Made by a program: the position numbers and the translations under genes. This document shows positions 26,812 to 34,966 of a stretch of 64,000 nucleotides of DNA, one piece after another. The DNA comes from Sporichthya brevicatena. Lineage in GTDB: Bacteria > Actinomycetota > Actinomycetes > Sporichthyales > Sporichthyaceae. Location: assembly GCF_039525035.1 (NCBI RefSeq), contig NZ_BAAAHE010000035.1, forward strand, positions 1 to 64,000, given 5' to 3'. The notes under the pieces are model-generated. The model was not told where the DNA came from. It searched no databases and saw only the letters and a program-made list of their open reading frames with translations. Numbering within the stretch: position 1 is the first letter of the stretch; each line of letters starts with the position of its first letter.

Positions 26812-28562
26812 GGGCGAACCTGCTCAGCGTTCGAGATGGTCTCGGCGCCGCTGGTGACTGCGACCCCTGCGGCAGCGCCTGCTGCGAAGCCACCCCAGTC
26901 GCCGTCGGCCCGCTCCACCCAGGGCGGTGGTCCGCTCCAGGTTGGGACCTCGGCGCTGTACGCCCCGGGTTCGCGTCCCGCGATGTGTTGCACACCGCCG
27001 CCGGGGCGGGTTTCGGGTATCGGCGTTCCATCGAGCCGGTGGGTCGGGCCGACATCGTCGCGGTACGCCCCGCGGTACGCCTCAGCGTTTGCTTCCCACG
27101 CCCTCGGTTGCGCGCGGTCCTGGGGGCCCACCGTGCCGGTCTGCATGCGTTGCTCCTCGCCGACGGCGAACTCGCGAACAGTGATCTCGTCGCGTGACAG
27201 TTGATGCCACGTGCCGTCCTCGAACCGCATGTCCCACTCATCGCGGAGAGCGAGACGGTCGAAGGCATCCTGTTCACTCCGCATGCGGAGCATCTCCGCC
27301 GGGTCAGTCCAGAAGGCACCCGATCCCGGCGCCGCGGAAGCGTGATAGTTCACCAACGGACCGCCGTCGACGACGCGGTCTGCCACCGACCCCGGAGTGC
27401 CGGCGAAGCTGTCCAGGTGTGCGGCGTAGTGGGTCTCTCTGGATTTCTCGAAGATGCCAGCCATCGACCGCATCTCGTAGTCCTCCCCGCGGCGCAGCAG
27501 GAGGCTCTGGCCGGAGGGGCCGATCTCGTCGAGGTGGCGTGCCAGGGACACGTCGTCGAGGTTGCCGAGACCGGCGAGATCGAGAGCGTTCGTGCCCCGC
27601 AGCGTCCTCAGGCCGTGCAGCGGCCGCTCCCACATCGCGACGTCGTGAATGCCGTCGAGGCTCCGGAGCGCCTTCGCTCCGGCACCGGCACCACCACTGG
27701 CCACGGCCGCGACCGCGTCCGGCACGAGGTGGCCGAGTGCCCGAGCGGGATCGTCCTGCCAGGTCTCGAGATCGATGAGGGATTTCCCGACGTTGAGAGC
27801 AAAACCGTCGGGATCCTGGTAGGCCGCCTGCGCGATGGCGGCGAGGGCTTCGCCCTTGGATTCGAACTCATCGGCAATCTCGCCGACCGTTGCCTGCCCG
27901 GTGGCGACGCGCACGGCCGCCCACGCCAGTTGTGTCTGCGGGTTCAGGTCCCAGAGAGCCATCCTCCCGAGGTCCCAGAGAGACTCACCGGCGCCGAGGA
28001 AGAAGCTTCCCACGGTGCGCGAGAACCAGCCGGGCTTCGAAGGAGCCGCGTCGCAGGCGGCGCGAACTCGGGCCGCCGCGCGGTCGCCGGAGTCCTCGAC
28101 CTCGTTTCCGATCGCGCGGAAGTCCTCCAACGCCGCGTTACGCGCGGCTGCCCCTGGGTCCGTGAACGCGCCCGCGGCCTCGAGCAATGAGCGACCGTAC
28201 GCGGGCTGCGGACGAAACGCCCGGTCCGCCTCATGGGCTCGGCGTGCTTGGTCGGTGACGGCGTCCGCGGCCCGGCAGGCCTCAGCACACGCGACCGCAC
28301 GCGTCTTGGCCCACTCCAGGGTTCCGGCGTGCGCGTCCAAGGCCGAGGCTGCGTCCCGGAACCCGTCAGCGGCCTGCTCCCAACGGCGAGGCTCCGGGGT
28401 GAACGCGTCCCGGAACGCGTCTGCGGCGACTCCCTCCCACCCGTACGTGGACAGGCGACGCATCGAGGTCGCGGTCGTCTCCAGCCGAATCGCCAGGGCG
28501 CGCAGTGACGACGCCGACGCGCGGAGCGCAGCCGGGTCGCCGGAGATGGTGAAGTCGGTCAT
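26808..28562 (-). CDS. Large WXG-containing protein, putative type VII-type effector
   Basis: 584 aa. The first 110 residues form a two-helix hairpin with a WEG turn (YGWEGVAADAFRDAF near residue 41), like the WXG100/LXG-type secretion domains. A middle part (about 180-310) contains VGSFFLGAGESLWDLGRMAL and resembles the helical linker of polymorphic toxins. The C-terminal half has DEWDMRFEDGTWHQL and is rich in charged loops, but no toxin motif I know. A hydrophobic Gly/Ala stretch (FAAGAAAGVAV) lies just before the end. Its ATG overlaps the upstream stop (TGATG). It is probably a cell-surface or secreted protein of an ESX-like pathway. The secretion machinery itself is not in this window. 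Confidence 0.6.
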   Translation of the reverse strand: MTDFTISGDPAALRASASSLRALAIRLETTATSMRRLSTYGWEGVAADAFRDAFTPEPRRWEQAADGFRDAASALDAHAGTLEWAKTRAVACAEACRAADAVTDQARRAHEADRAFRPQPAYGRSLLEAAGAFTDPGAAARNAALEDFRAIGNEVEDSGDRAAARVRAACDAAPSKPGWFSRTVGSFFLGAGESLWDLGRMALWDLNPQTQLAWAAVRVATGQATVGEIADEFESKGEALAAIAQAAYQDPDGFALNVGKSLIDLETWQDDPARALGHLVPDAVAAVASGGAGAGAKALRSLDGIHDVAMWERPLHGLRTLRGTNALDLAGLGNLDDVSLARHLDEIGPSGQSLLLRRGEDYEMRSMAGIFEKSRETHYAAHLDSFAGTPGSVADRVVDGGPLVNYHASAAPGSGAFWTDPAEMLRMRSEQDAFDRLALRDEWDMRFEDGTWHQLSRDEITVREFAVGEEQRMQTGTVGPQDRAQPRAWEANAEAYRGAYRDDVGPTHRLDGTPIPETRPGGGVQHIAGREPGAYSAEVPTWSGPPPWVERADGDWGGFAAGAAAGVAVTSGAETISNAEQVRP

Positions 28563-28885
28563 CAGCCGATCGGACCGCTTGACTCGAGCCGCGCCAGCAG
28601 GTCCCGGAATGTCTGTGCGACCGCGCGGTCGGCCTCGATGTAGGCGACCGCGGTCTCGCCGAGCCGACCGGCGATTTCGGTCGAGTCCTTCATCAAGTTG
28701 TCGATCCCGCGATTCCAGCGATCGCCGAACTCGTCGAGCGCCTTGGCGAGAGCGGTGGATCCGGCAGCTGATTGGTCCGGCAGGAAGTTCTTGACGTCCG
28801 TGTTCTGGAAGTCGCGGGCAAGGTCCAGGACGCCCTTCGAAGCGCCGATCAGCGCCTCGAGGTCGACCTGGAACCCTCCGGCCAT
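28562..28885 (-). CDS. WXG100-like small protein
   Basis: 107 aa. It is two long helices with a central GDRWNRG turn, the position of the WXG motif in ESAT-6-like proteins, followed by a Tyr-containing second helix (VAYIEADRAVAQTF). The start ATG 28885 has GTGGGGG upstream. It is first in an operon of four genes joined by 1-4 base overlaps or gaps. Such small proteins usually pair with the larger WXG protein for type VII export, which is the inferred role here. Confidence 0.65.
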   Translation of the reverse strand: MAGGFQVDLEALIGASKGVLDLARDFQNTDVKNFLPDQSAAGSTALAKALDEFGDRWNRGIDNLMKDSTEIAGRLGETAVAYIEADRAVAQTFRDLLARLESSGPIG

Positions 28886-29119
28886 CGAACCCCCACTCGC
28901 ACCCTTGCCGCTCACCCTAGTGTTCGGCGACCCGGATGAGGAGGAGCAGCGCCTCGCGTGTGCGCTGGTCTCCGGCGGTGCGAAGCCAGGTAGAGGCTGA
29001 GCAGCCTGGCGATGTCGGTGCCGACCGGCATATTGGGTGCGCAGTCTCACGCGGGTGTAGCGAAGTATTAGCGGGTATAAGGAAATCCTAGTGTCCGACA
29101 TAACTCATTACATGAGCGC
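28886..29119. promoter_or_regulatory. Promoter region of the WXG100-like operon
   Basis: A non-coding stretch that is less GC-rich than its surroundings, especially 29050-29115. Read on the minus strand it contains TTATACCCGCTAATACTT (about 29083-29066), with TATACC and TAATAC as -10 candidates. The matching -35 is not clear. The AT-rich patch directly abuts the truncated AAA-gene remnant, so it may also be a recombination scar. Confidence 0.35.
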
Positions 29120-29275
29120 GTGGACCCGGTGCGCAACGGCCGTCCACAGACAAGTCTCGGCCCGGCGCGGGCAAGCCTCATCGCCAAGGGACTGATCTAC
29201 GCCCCGGAGCACGAGGTCGTCGCGTTCACCGTCCCGGGCATGGCCGACTTCATCGCGCGGCAGTCCGACGAATAG
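29120..29275 (+). pseudogene. C-terminal remnant of an AAA-type ATP-binding protein
   Basis: A 51-codon plus-strand frame ending at TAG 29275 carries LIAKGLIYAPEHEVVAFTVP and then GMADFI. As I recall, this is the conserved C-terminus of a large actinomycete family of AAA ATP-binding proteins that end in a winged-helix part. Nothing before about 29117 codes for the ATPase domain, and no ribosome-binding site is seen. It is the tail of a gene whose 5' part was lost, at a spot where base composition also changes. Confidence 0.5.
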
Positions 29276-29297
29276 CCACACCGCGCGATGCGTCGCG

Positions 29298-29936
29298 TCA
29301 GGACGCGGCGGCGTCGAGGAAGGCGGGTGGGAGGCGGAAGTCGACCATCCCGTCCTCGTCCATGGTGACGACCGGAGTGAGGACGCCCTCGTGCCACCAG
29401 TAGGTGATGGGGCTCAGGGGACGGCGGCTCTGCTCGTAGGTCATCAGGGTGTACCGGGCGAGGTACAGCAGGGTCGCCGGGAGGTCGCCGGCGACCGGGG
29501 CGCAGACGAGTTCGTGCGGGGTCGGCACGGAGACGAGCAGTCCGGCGGGGGTCTCCGTCGCGACGCCAAGCACCGAGCGCAGGACGTCGGGCAGCAGGAC
29601 GAGCTTGCCGGCGGTGAGTTCCGCCGCCCCGCGGAGGACGTAGAACTCCCCGCCGTCCTGCTGCACGCACTCGGAGCTCTCGAACGGAAGCAGCCGCAGC
29701 CGCTCGCGGGCCAGCGTGAACAGCTCGGCCGCACCGACCGTCGCGACCTCGCCGTCGTGCAGCAGCCGCAGGTCGTCGCCGTCCCGGTGGGCCAGAAACT
29801 CGACGAGGTCCTCGCCGACCGGGCGGGCGTAGGTGAACCCGGGGCGGCCCTTGGTCCCGCGGTCGGTGACGGCGAGCAGCAGCGGATAGGTGTGGTCACG
29901 GATCTGGCGGGGCGTCAGAACGGTGGTCTCAGGCAT
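29298..29936 (-). CDS. Uncharacterised protein, paralogue of the next gene
   Basis: 212 aa, unknown function. It is a cytosolic alpha/beta protein without a signal peptide. Its central and C-terminal parts (VLLPDVLRSVLG, LSPITYWWHEG and a final DGMVDFRLPP) line up with VLPDLLADVLG, LSPYLYWWRDG and GNGHLYPNPAY of the neighbouring 317-aa protein, so the two are diverged tandem duplicates. This copy lacks the other's first 110 residues. The start ATG 29936 has GAAGGA upstream. The neighbour ends 28 bases upstream, so the two share an operon. I cannot name the family. Confidence 0.65.
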   Translation of the reverse strand: MPETTVLTPRQIRDHTYPLLLAVTDRGTKGRPGFTYARPVGEDLVEFLAHRDGDDLRLLHDGEVATVGAAELFTLARERLRLLPFESSECVQQDGGEFYVLRGAAELTAGKLVLLPDVLRSVLGVATETPAGLLVSVPTPHELVCAPVAGDLPATLLYLARYTLMTYEQSRRPLSPITYWWHEGVLTPVVTMDEDGMVDFRLPPAFLDAAAS

Positions 29937-29964
29937 GGCGATCCTTCGGTAGTCGGTGGAGGAG

Positions 29965-30918
29965 TCAGGCGGCGCCGGTGATCCCGTCGGGGTCGTAGCG
30001 CTCCACAAGGGCTTCGTAGGCGGGGTTGGGGTAGAGGTGGCCGTTGCCGTCGGGCCCGAAGTAGCTCAGCTGGGTGACCCGGCCGTCCCGCCACCAGTAC
30101 AGGTACGGGCTCAGCGGCCCGGCGCGGTGCGCGCAGGCCCACGCCGCGTAGGACCACAGCCCCGCGGTGCCGCCAAGGATCCCGGGGCCGACGGGCGCGA
30201 ACGCGATCTCGTAGCGGGACGGCACCGCGACTGCGACCCCCTCGGGCCAGGACCGCCGACCGAGGACGTCGGCGAGCAGGTCCGGGAGGACGAGCAACTT
30301 CGACGCAATAAAGCCCGACTCCCCGCGGACCACGTGGAAGCGCAGCTTTCCTTCCTCGACGATCACATGCTCGTCCGGTTCGACGGCTCGGACGTTCGCC
30401 AGTCCGACCTCACGGAGTCGTTCGGTGCCGTGGGGCTCCAGGTCCTCGTCCCGGAGCCAGCGGACCATGTCGTCCTTCCGGTGCGCGAGCAGCTCGATCA
30501 ACCCGCCCCCGATACGTCGGACGTAGCGGTAGTGCGGGTGCCAGTCGCGGGGGAGCGCCTCCTCGACCTGCAGCCGGACGAAGGTGTTCGCCTCCAACTC
30601 GTCGGCGGGCACCACGCCCGGGTCGGCCCCGTCGGGGAACGCGTCGAGCAGCGCGTCGAAGTGGAGCCGCACGACCTCGTCCCAGAGTTCGACGGGCAGC
30701 CCGCTCGTCCGGCACTTCGAGATCAGGTTGTGCAGCCCGAACGTTCGCCCGTCCAAGGTCTTCAGGTGGTCGGCGTAGATCGCCGCCTCGATCCCGCGAT
30801 CGGCGAGAGCAGCCCGCGCCAGTGACCGGACCTTCCGCAACTGACGTGGTGTCAGCGCATCGGTCGGCGTCTCCCGACGATTCAGTGCCTCGAACGATCT
30901 GACCGTCCGCTCGTCCAT
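29965..30918 (-). CDS. Uncharacterised protein, longer tandem paralogue
   Basis: 317 aa. Residues 1-110 form a helical domain (MDERTVRSFEALNRRE, then LTPRQLRKVRSLARAALADR). Residues 110-317 are related to the shorter downstream paralogue. ATG 30918 is preceded by GGGGGGAC. No catalytic motif is obvious. Both paralogues have a Trp-Trp pair in PLSPxxYWW, which may be structural. The gene is divergent from the ribbon-helix-helix antitoxin at 31070, with 151 bases of shared upstream DNA. Confidence 0.65.
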   Translation of the reverse strand: MDERTVRSFEALNRRETPTDALTPRQLRKVRSLARAALADRGIEAAIYADHLKTLDGRTFGLHNLISKCRTSGLPVELWDEVVRLHFDALLDAFPDGADPGVVPADELEANTFVRLQVEEALPRDWHPHYRYVRRIGGGLIELLAHRKDDMVRWLRDEDLEPHGTERLREVGLANVRAVEPDEHVIVEEGKLRFHVVRGESGFIASKLLVLPDLLADVLGRRSWPEGVAVAVPSRYEIAFAPVGPGILGGTAGLWSYAAWACAHRAGPLSPYLYWWRDGRVTQLSYFGPDGNGHLYPNPAYEALVERYDPDGITGAA

Positions 30919-31044
30919 CCGTCCCCCCGGTGGTGTGAAGTGGCGCAACTGTGCCCGGGGAAGAGGGCGAGGGGAAGGGGGTCGTCAGAGCTGTGGATAA
31001 CCGTCGGCCGCCGGACCAGTAGACGGCCGGGGCGACCATTTAGT

Positions 31045-31066
31045 CGTATGAAGGTACTAACATACG
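31045..31066. promoter_or_regulatory. Palindromic operator of a toxin-antitoxin operon
   Basis: A perfect inverted repeat CGTATG - 10 bases - CATACG (31045-31050 and 31061-31066) lies 3 bases before the antitoxin ATG 31070. This position is typical for autorepression by ribbon-helix-helix antitoxins. With the start so close and no ribosome-binding site, the mRNA may be leaderless. Confidence 0.55.
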
Positions 31067-31069
31067 GCC

Positions 31070-31363
31070 ATGGCACCCAAGACGAAGGTGACGTTGACGC
31101 TCGACTCGGAGCAGCTGGAGGAACTGCGCGCTCTGGTGGGAGCGCGGAGTCTGTCGGCCGCCGTGGATTCGGCCGTCGCCGCGTACCTGACGCGGGTCCG
31201 GCACCTCGCGGCCGTCGACGACTGGCTCGTCGAGCTCGAACGGGAGCACGGGCCCGTCCCGACCGAGACTCTCGCCTGGGCCGCGGACCTTGTCGAAGCA
31301 TGGGACGCCTCGCGGGCGTCCGCGTCGAAGATCGCCCCTCGCCGTCGCCGCCGGGCCGGGTGA
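31070..31363 (+). CDS. Ribbon-helix-helix antitoxin (VapB-like)
   Basis: 97 aa. The N-terminal KTKVTLTLDSEQLEELRALV strand-helix and the following RSLSAAVDSAVAAYL helix form a ribbon-helix-helix DNA-binding domain. The C-terminus is acidic, then basic (RRRRRAG), and should wrap the toxin. The PIN-domain gene starts 3 bases after its stop. The 6-bp palindrome just upstream is the likely operator. It is the second of three toxin-antitoxin modules in the window and belongs to a different antitoxin class from the Phd types. Confidence 0.8.
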   Translation: MAPKTKVTLTLDSEQLEELRALVGARSLSAAVDSAVAAYLTRVRHLAAVDDWLVELEREHGPVPTETLAWAADLVEAWDASRASASKIAPRRRRRAG

Positions 31364-31366
31364 GCG

Positions 31367-31768
31367 GTGCTCCTGCTGGACAGCGAGGCCCTCTCGTCCA
31401 TCGCGCACGGCCCGGCCGACCGGCGCGACCGCGTTCGTGCGCTTGTTGGCGAGATGCGCCGCCGCGAACTTCCCGTTGCGACCGTCGCTGCGGTCCTCGC
31501 GGAGGTCGTGCGCGGACGTTCCCAAGACGCTGCCGTCTTCGCCGGTCTCCGCCGCGAACGCGTCGAGGTGCACGCGGTCGACAGCCGTGTCGCGGTTCGT
31601 GCGGGTCAATTGCTCGGGGCCTGCGGGGCGGACTCCACGCTGGCGATCGACGCGTTCCTCGTCGCGGTGGCCGACCTCTCCGCCGGCGCCATCATCGCGA
31701 CGGGAGACCCGAAGGATCTGCGGCGCCTGGTCGCCCACGCCGAGGCCGTCTCGGTGGCGGCGCTCTAG
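31367..31768 (+). CDS. PIN-domain toxin
   Basis: 133 aa. Acidic PIN residues are visible: LLLDSEAL (Asp near 5), AAVLAEVVRG (Glu near 44), AIDAFLVAVAD (Asp near 94) and the terminal IIATGDPKDLRRL. GTG 31367 follows the antitoxin stop by 3 bases. It is probably an Mg-dependent RNase held inactive by the preceding ribbon-helix-helix protein. It is short but complete. Confidence 0.8.
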   Translation: MLLLDSEALSSIAHGPADRRDRVRALVGEMRRRELPVATVAAVLAEVVRGRSQDAAVFAGLRRERVEVHAVDSRVAVRAGQLLGACGADSTLAIDAFLVAVADLSAGAIIATGDPKDLRRLVAHAEAVSVAAL

Positions 31769-31830
31769 GCAGCCGATTGCGTCAGGGGCGTCCGCGGGTC
31801 GGGCCGGCGAGCCTTTGGCATGCTCGGATC

Positions 31831-32301
31831 ATGACCGATGCGAACTACGTCGTCCGGGTGTGCGGGCCCGCGGAAGCGGAGAGCGCGGCCCAGCTGCTCC
31901 ACGACTTCAACGTCGAGTTCGACTGCCCGACCCCGCCGGTCGCGGAGCTGGCGGAGCGGATCCGGACCCTGGTGACCCGACCGGACTTCAAGATCCTGCT
32001 CGCGGGGGAGCCGGCGGTCGCGGTCGCGGTGACGACGTTCCGCCCGAGCCTGTGGAGCCCGGGCCCGGTCGCCCTGCTCGAGGAGCTCTACGTCCGCCCC
32101 GAGCTCCGCAGCCGCGGGATCGGGGCCGCGGTCCTCACCCGCGCAATCGCCGCCGCGAAGGAACGGGGCGTCACGACCTTCGAGATCAACGTCGACGAGG
32201 GCGACGTCGACGCCCAGCGGTTCTACCGCTCCCACGGGTTCACCGAGATCGAGTACCCCGAGACCGGGGAGCGGGCGTTCTACTTCCACCGCGAGATCTG
32301 A
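31831..32301 (+). CDS. GNAT-family N-acetyltransferase
   Basis: 156 aa. It shows the GNAT order: a first strand-helix unit (ESAAQLLHDFN), a central strand, VALLEELYVRPELRSRGIGA as the acetyl-CoA-binding motif near residues 85-105, then INVDEGDVDAQRFYRSHGF and a final FYFHREI strand. The substrate cannot be told. It appears to be a single gene, with an M23 peptidase gene starting 39 bases downstream on the same strand. Confidence 0.85.
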   Translation: MTDANYVVRVCGPAEAESAAQLLHDFNVEFDCPTPPVAELAERIRTLVTRPDFKILLAGEPAVAVAVTTFRPSLWSPGPVALLEELYVRPELRSRGIGAAVLTRAIAAAKERGVTTFEINVDEGDVDAQRFYRSHGFTEIEYPETGERAFYFHREI

Positions 32302-32340
32302 CCGGGGTTCGCCGACGCGGACGTGGGCACGGGGGAGGAC

Positions 32341-32955
32341 ATGGTGCGAATCTTGGTGGCAATCGGCGTCGCGTTCGCGATGACGTGGGCCGGCGGGACA
32401 ACGGCAGCCGGGTCGGTGGCTTCCCCCTCGCCGTCGTACGTCTTCCCGATCCAGGACTGCGACGCGAGCTACGGCCGCGTCCACCACGACTACCCGGCGA
32501 GCGACGTGTTCGCCCGCGAGGGATGCCCGATCGTCTCGGTCACCGACGGGGTGGTCGACGAGGTGAGCCGGCGCGACCGGTGGAACCCGCGGAGGAACGA
32601 CGGCGCCACCCGCGGCGGGCTGTCGGTCTCGATCATCGGCGACGACGGGGTCCGCTACTACTACTCGCACCTGTCGGTCATCAACCGCCGCATCGAGCCG
32701 GGGGAGCGGGTCACCGCGGGCCGGCGGCTCGGCCAGGTCGGCCGGACCGGCAGCGCCCGCGGCACCAGTCCCCACGTGCACTTCGGCCTGTCCTGGCCGA
32801 CACCCCACCGGGCCTGGTGGGTCCGCCGCGGCATGCTCGCCCCCGCCCCCTACCTCGACGCCTGGCGCGACGGCAAGGACCGCTCCCCGGCCAGAGCGAT
32901 CCGCGAGCTCCGCGACGACCGCGGCGAGATCCCACCCTGCGACGCGGCCTGCTGA
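32341..32955 (+). CDS. Secreted M23 (LytM-type) peptidase
   Basis: 204 aa. A signal peptide (MVRILVAIGVAFAMTWAGG) precedes the LytM domain: VHHDYPASDVFA carries the first zinc His and Asp, and SPHVHFGL carries the HxH pair near residue 148. Such enzymes cleave peptide cross-links in peptidoglycan, outside the membrane. GGGGGAGG sits just before ATG 32341. The stop lies 3 bases from that of the convergent lamin-tail protein. Confidence 0.85.
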   Translation: MVRILVAIGVAFAMTWAGGTTAAGSVASPSPSYVFPIQDCDASYGRVHHDYPASDVFAREGCPIVSVTDGVVDEVSRRDRWNPRRNDGATRGGLSVSIIGDDGVRYYYSHLSVINRRIEPGERVTAGRRLGQVGRTGSARGTSPHVHFGLSWPTPHRAWWVRRGMLAPAPYLDAWRDGKDRSPARAIRELRDDRGEIPPCDAAC

Positions 32956-32958
32956 GGC

Positions 32959-33420
32959 TCAGCAGAACTTCGGGGATGCGCTCTTCTTCGTCCAGGCGCA
33001 CTGGTGCACGACGGTGCCCTTGGCGTTGCGCAGGTAGGCGCGGTCGCCGTCGTTGTTCCAGATCCAGTCCTTGCTCCGCCAGTAGAGGTGGCCGGCGGTG
33101 TTCTTGCCGCTCCCGGTGTGCACGGTCACCGTCGCGCCGGCCGCGAGCTTGAAGCCCTTCGGGAAGACGAAGCGATGGGTCCTCGACGTGTCCCGCAGCG
33201 TCCAGCCGGCGAGGCTGACTGCCTTGCGGCCGGTGTTCCGGATGACCACCTTCTCGAGGTTCAGCTTGGACGCCTTGGCCTTCGTGTCGTTGCCCGGCGG
33301 GTCGAAGTACACCTGCGAGACCCGGACCGGCGATGACGCCGCCTCCGCGCTCGGAACCTCCGCCAGGGCGGCGACGGCAACTCCGGTGATCACAGCGACG
33401 CGGACGGTGCGGTGGAACAC
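32959..33420 (-). CDS. Secreted lamin-tail-domain protein
   Basis: 153 aa. A signal peptide (FHRTVRVAVITGVAVAALAE, cleaved near SAEA) is followed by one lamin-tail (LTD) domain: VYFDPPGNDTKA, LEKVVIRNTGRKAVSLAGWT, FPKGFKLAAGATVTVHTG and a WNNDGDRAYLRNA strand. Two Cys at the end may pair. LTD domains bind surfaces or nucleic acids; here it stands alone. GTG 33420 has AGGAGG 4 bases upstream. Confidence 0.8.
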   Translation of the reverse strand: MFHRTVRVAVITGVAVAALAEVPSAEAASSPVRVSQVYFDPPGNDTKAKASKLNLEKVVIRNTGRKAVSLAGWTLRDTSRTHRFVFPKGFKLAAGATVTVHTGSGKNTAGHLYWRSKDWIWNNDGDRAYLRNAKGTVVHQCAWTKKSASPKFC

Positions 33421-33604
33421 ACAACCTCCTGACGGAACGGGACGGCTTTCGCCGTCGGAACGACCGGGATTGTGGTCGACCGGCCGTCCCACCACCCCGG
33501 CGCTCAGGCACGTTCATCCGTTCGGCGGAGGACGAAACGGGGCGAGTCGCACACCTCCGACCGCCGGCCTCACGTCGATCTCCGAACGACCCGATGACGG
33601 CGGG

Positions 33605-34294
33605 GTGAAGCGATCCTCCCGCCGTGACGACGCCGGCGACGCGACCTCAGCCGGTTCCCCTGCGGGAGCCTCGGCCCGCCGCGAGTACGACCGCCGTCGG
33701 GCACAGCGGGAGGACCACGCCCGTGCCCGCTTTCCCCGCATCGGCGGACTGCTGCTCGCCTTGAATGAGGAGCCGACCTCGACTCGGGTGTGGGACCAGG
33801 GCGCGAAGGGCGAGGAGGCCGTCGGCGCGGTGCTCGACGGGATTGCGGACGTCCTGGTACTTCACGATCGACGACTGAACGGCGGTTCGCGCGCGAACAT
33901 CGACCACCTCGTCGTGGCGGCGTCCGGGGTCTGGGTGGTCGACACGAAGACCCACAAGGGCGATCTCGAAGTGCGGCGCCTCGGTGGGGTCTTCCGGCCC
34001 CGCGAGGACCGCCTGTTAATCAACGGCCGCGACCGGACCTCCCTGATCGAGGGGCTCCAGCGCCAGGTCGAAACGGTTCAGCGAGCGCTGATCACGGCGC
34101 AGCTCGACGTCCCGGTCCACGGGGCCCTCTGCTTCGTCGGCACCACGCTCCCGTGGACCGACAAGGCGATCGACGGCATCCCGCTCATCGGCCGCCGGGG
34201 GCTGCGCAAGGCCGTCCAGCGTCGCGGCGACCTTGACGCGGCGGCGCGCGCGTCGGTCGCTGCTCTCCTCGACTCGCGCTTCCCGCCAGCCTGA
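33605..34294 (+). CDS. NERD-domain protein
   Basis: 229 aa. After an Arg/Asp-rich N-terminus (about 60 residues, probably disordered) comes a NERD domain: AKGEEAVGAVLDGIADVLVL, then IDHLVVAASGVWVVDTKTHK near residues 98-117, the Asp/Lys pair expected of this nuclease-related fold. GTG 33605 is the best start, with only a weak GGCGGGG upstream. It forms a tandem pair with the next gene (VPVHGALCFVGTTLPW versus VPVHGALCFVDTPLPW). Confidence 0.7.
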   Translation: MKRSSRRDDAGDATSAGSPAGASARREYDRRRAQREDHARARFPRIGGLLLALNEEPTSTRVWDQGAKGEEAVGAVLDGIADVLVLHDRRLNGGSRANIDHLVVAASGVWVVDTKTHKGDLEVRRLGGVFRPREDRLLINGRDRTSLIEGLQRQVETVQRALITAQLDVPVHGALCFVGTTLPWTDKAIDGIPLIGRRGLRKAVQRRGDLDAAARASVAALLDSRFPPA

Positions 34295-34372
34295 CCCTGT
34301 CCCCGCGCTGTGCATCCGCTGCGGGTCTTAGGTCACCCTCACGTTGGGCGTGGGGACGCCGATAACCCAGTC

Positions 34373-34924
34373 GTGATCGGTCTGCCCCTGCGCCGTGGTG
34401 GTCGGCGGGAGACGGAACGCCGACGGGAGCTCGACCCCGTCACGGCGGCGATCACGGCTGTCCCGGGGGTGCTCGCGCTCCACGACCGGCGGACGGTCGG
34501 GCCCAACGGCCGGCCGAGCCGGGAGGTCGTCGATCACTTCGTCGTCGCGCCGTCCGGGGTCTGGGTGGTCGACGCGAAGACCCACTACGGCCCCCACGAG
34601 GTGCGCCGCACCGGCGGGATCCTCACCCCGCGCGACGAGCGGCTGTTCATCAACTACCGCGACCGCACCGAGCTCGTCGACCAGCTCCGCCGCGAGGTCG
34701 TCACACTGCAGCGGACCCTCGTCGACGTCGGCCACACCGTCCCCGTCCACGGGGCGCTGTGCTTCGTCGACACCCCGCTGCCGTGGGTGAGCGAGTCGAT
34801 CACTGGCGTCGCGCTCGTCGACCTGCGCGGCCTGACGACCCTGCTCGCCGCCGACGGCCACCTCGACGGCCCCGAGCGGACCGACGTCCACGCCGTCCTG
34901 AACTCCCGCTGCGTCCCGGCGTAG
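34373..34924 (+). CDS. NERD-domain protein, tandem paralogue
   Basis: 183 aa. It is a shorter copy of the preceding protein, aligning from ELDPVTAAI through VDHFVVAPSGVWVVDAKTH, TPRDERLFINYRDRTELV, VPVHGALCFVDTPLPW and the final ALVDLRGLTTLL. GTG 34373 is chosen because family similarity begins there; GTG 34310 is possible. Neither has a good ribosome-binding site. Tandem duplication followed by loss of the basic N-terminus is the simplest history. The function is unknown. Confidence 0.7.
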   Translation: MIGLPLRRGGRRETERRRELDPVTAAITAVPGVLALHDRRTVGPNGRPSREVVDHFVVAPSGVWVVDAKTHYGPHEVRRTGGILTPRDERLFINYRDRTELVDQLRREVVTLQRTLVDVGHTVPVHGALCFVDTPLPWVSESITGVALVDLRGLTTLLAADGHLDGPERTDVHAVLNSRCVPA

Positions 34925-34966
34925 GCGCCGCGCCCGCCGGGACCGGCGGGGAGTAGCGTCCCGGCC

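Noticed and set aside
30992-31000. Perfect DnaA-box-like 9-mer (TTATCCACA on the minus strand)
   Set aside because: It is a single copy without neighbours, an AT-rich unwinding region or dnaA/dnaN genes, so there is no case for an origin.
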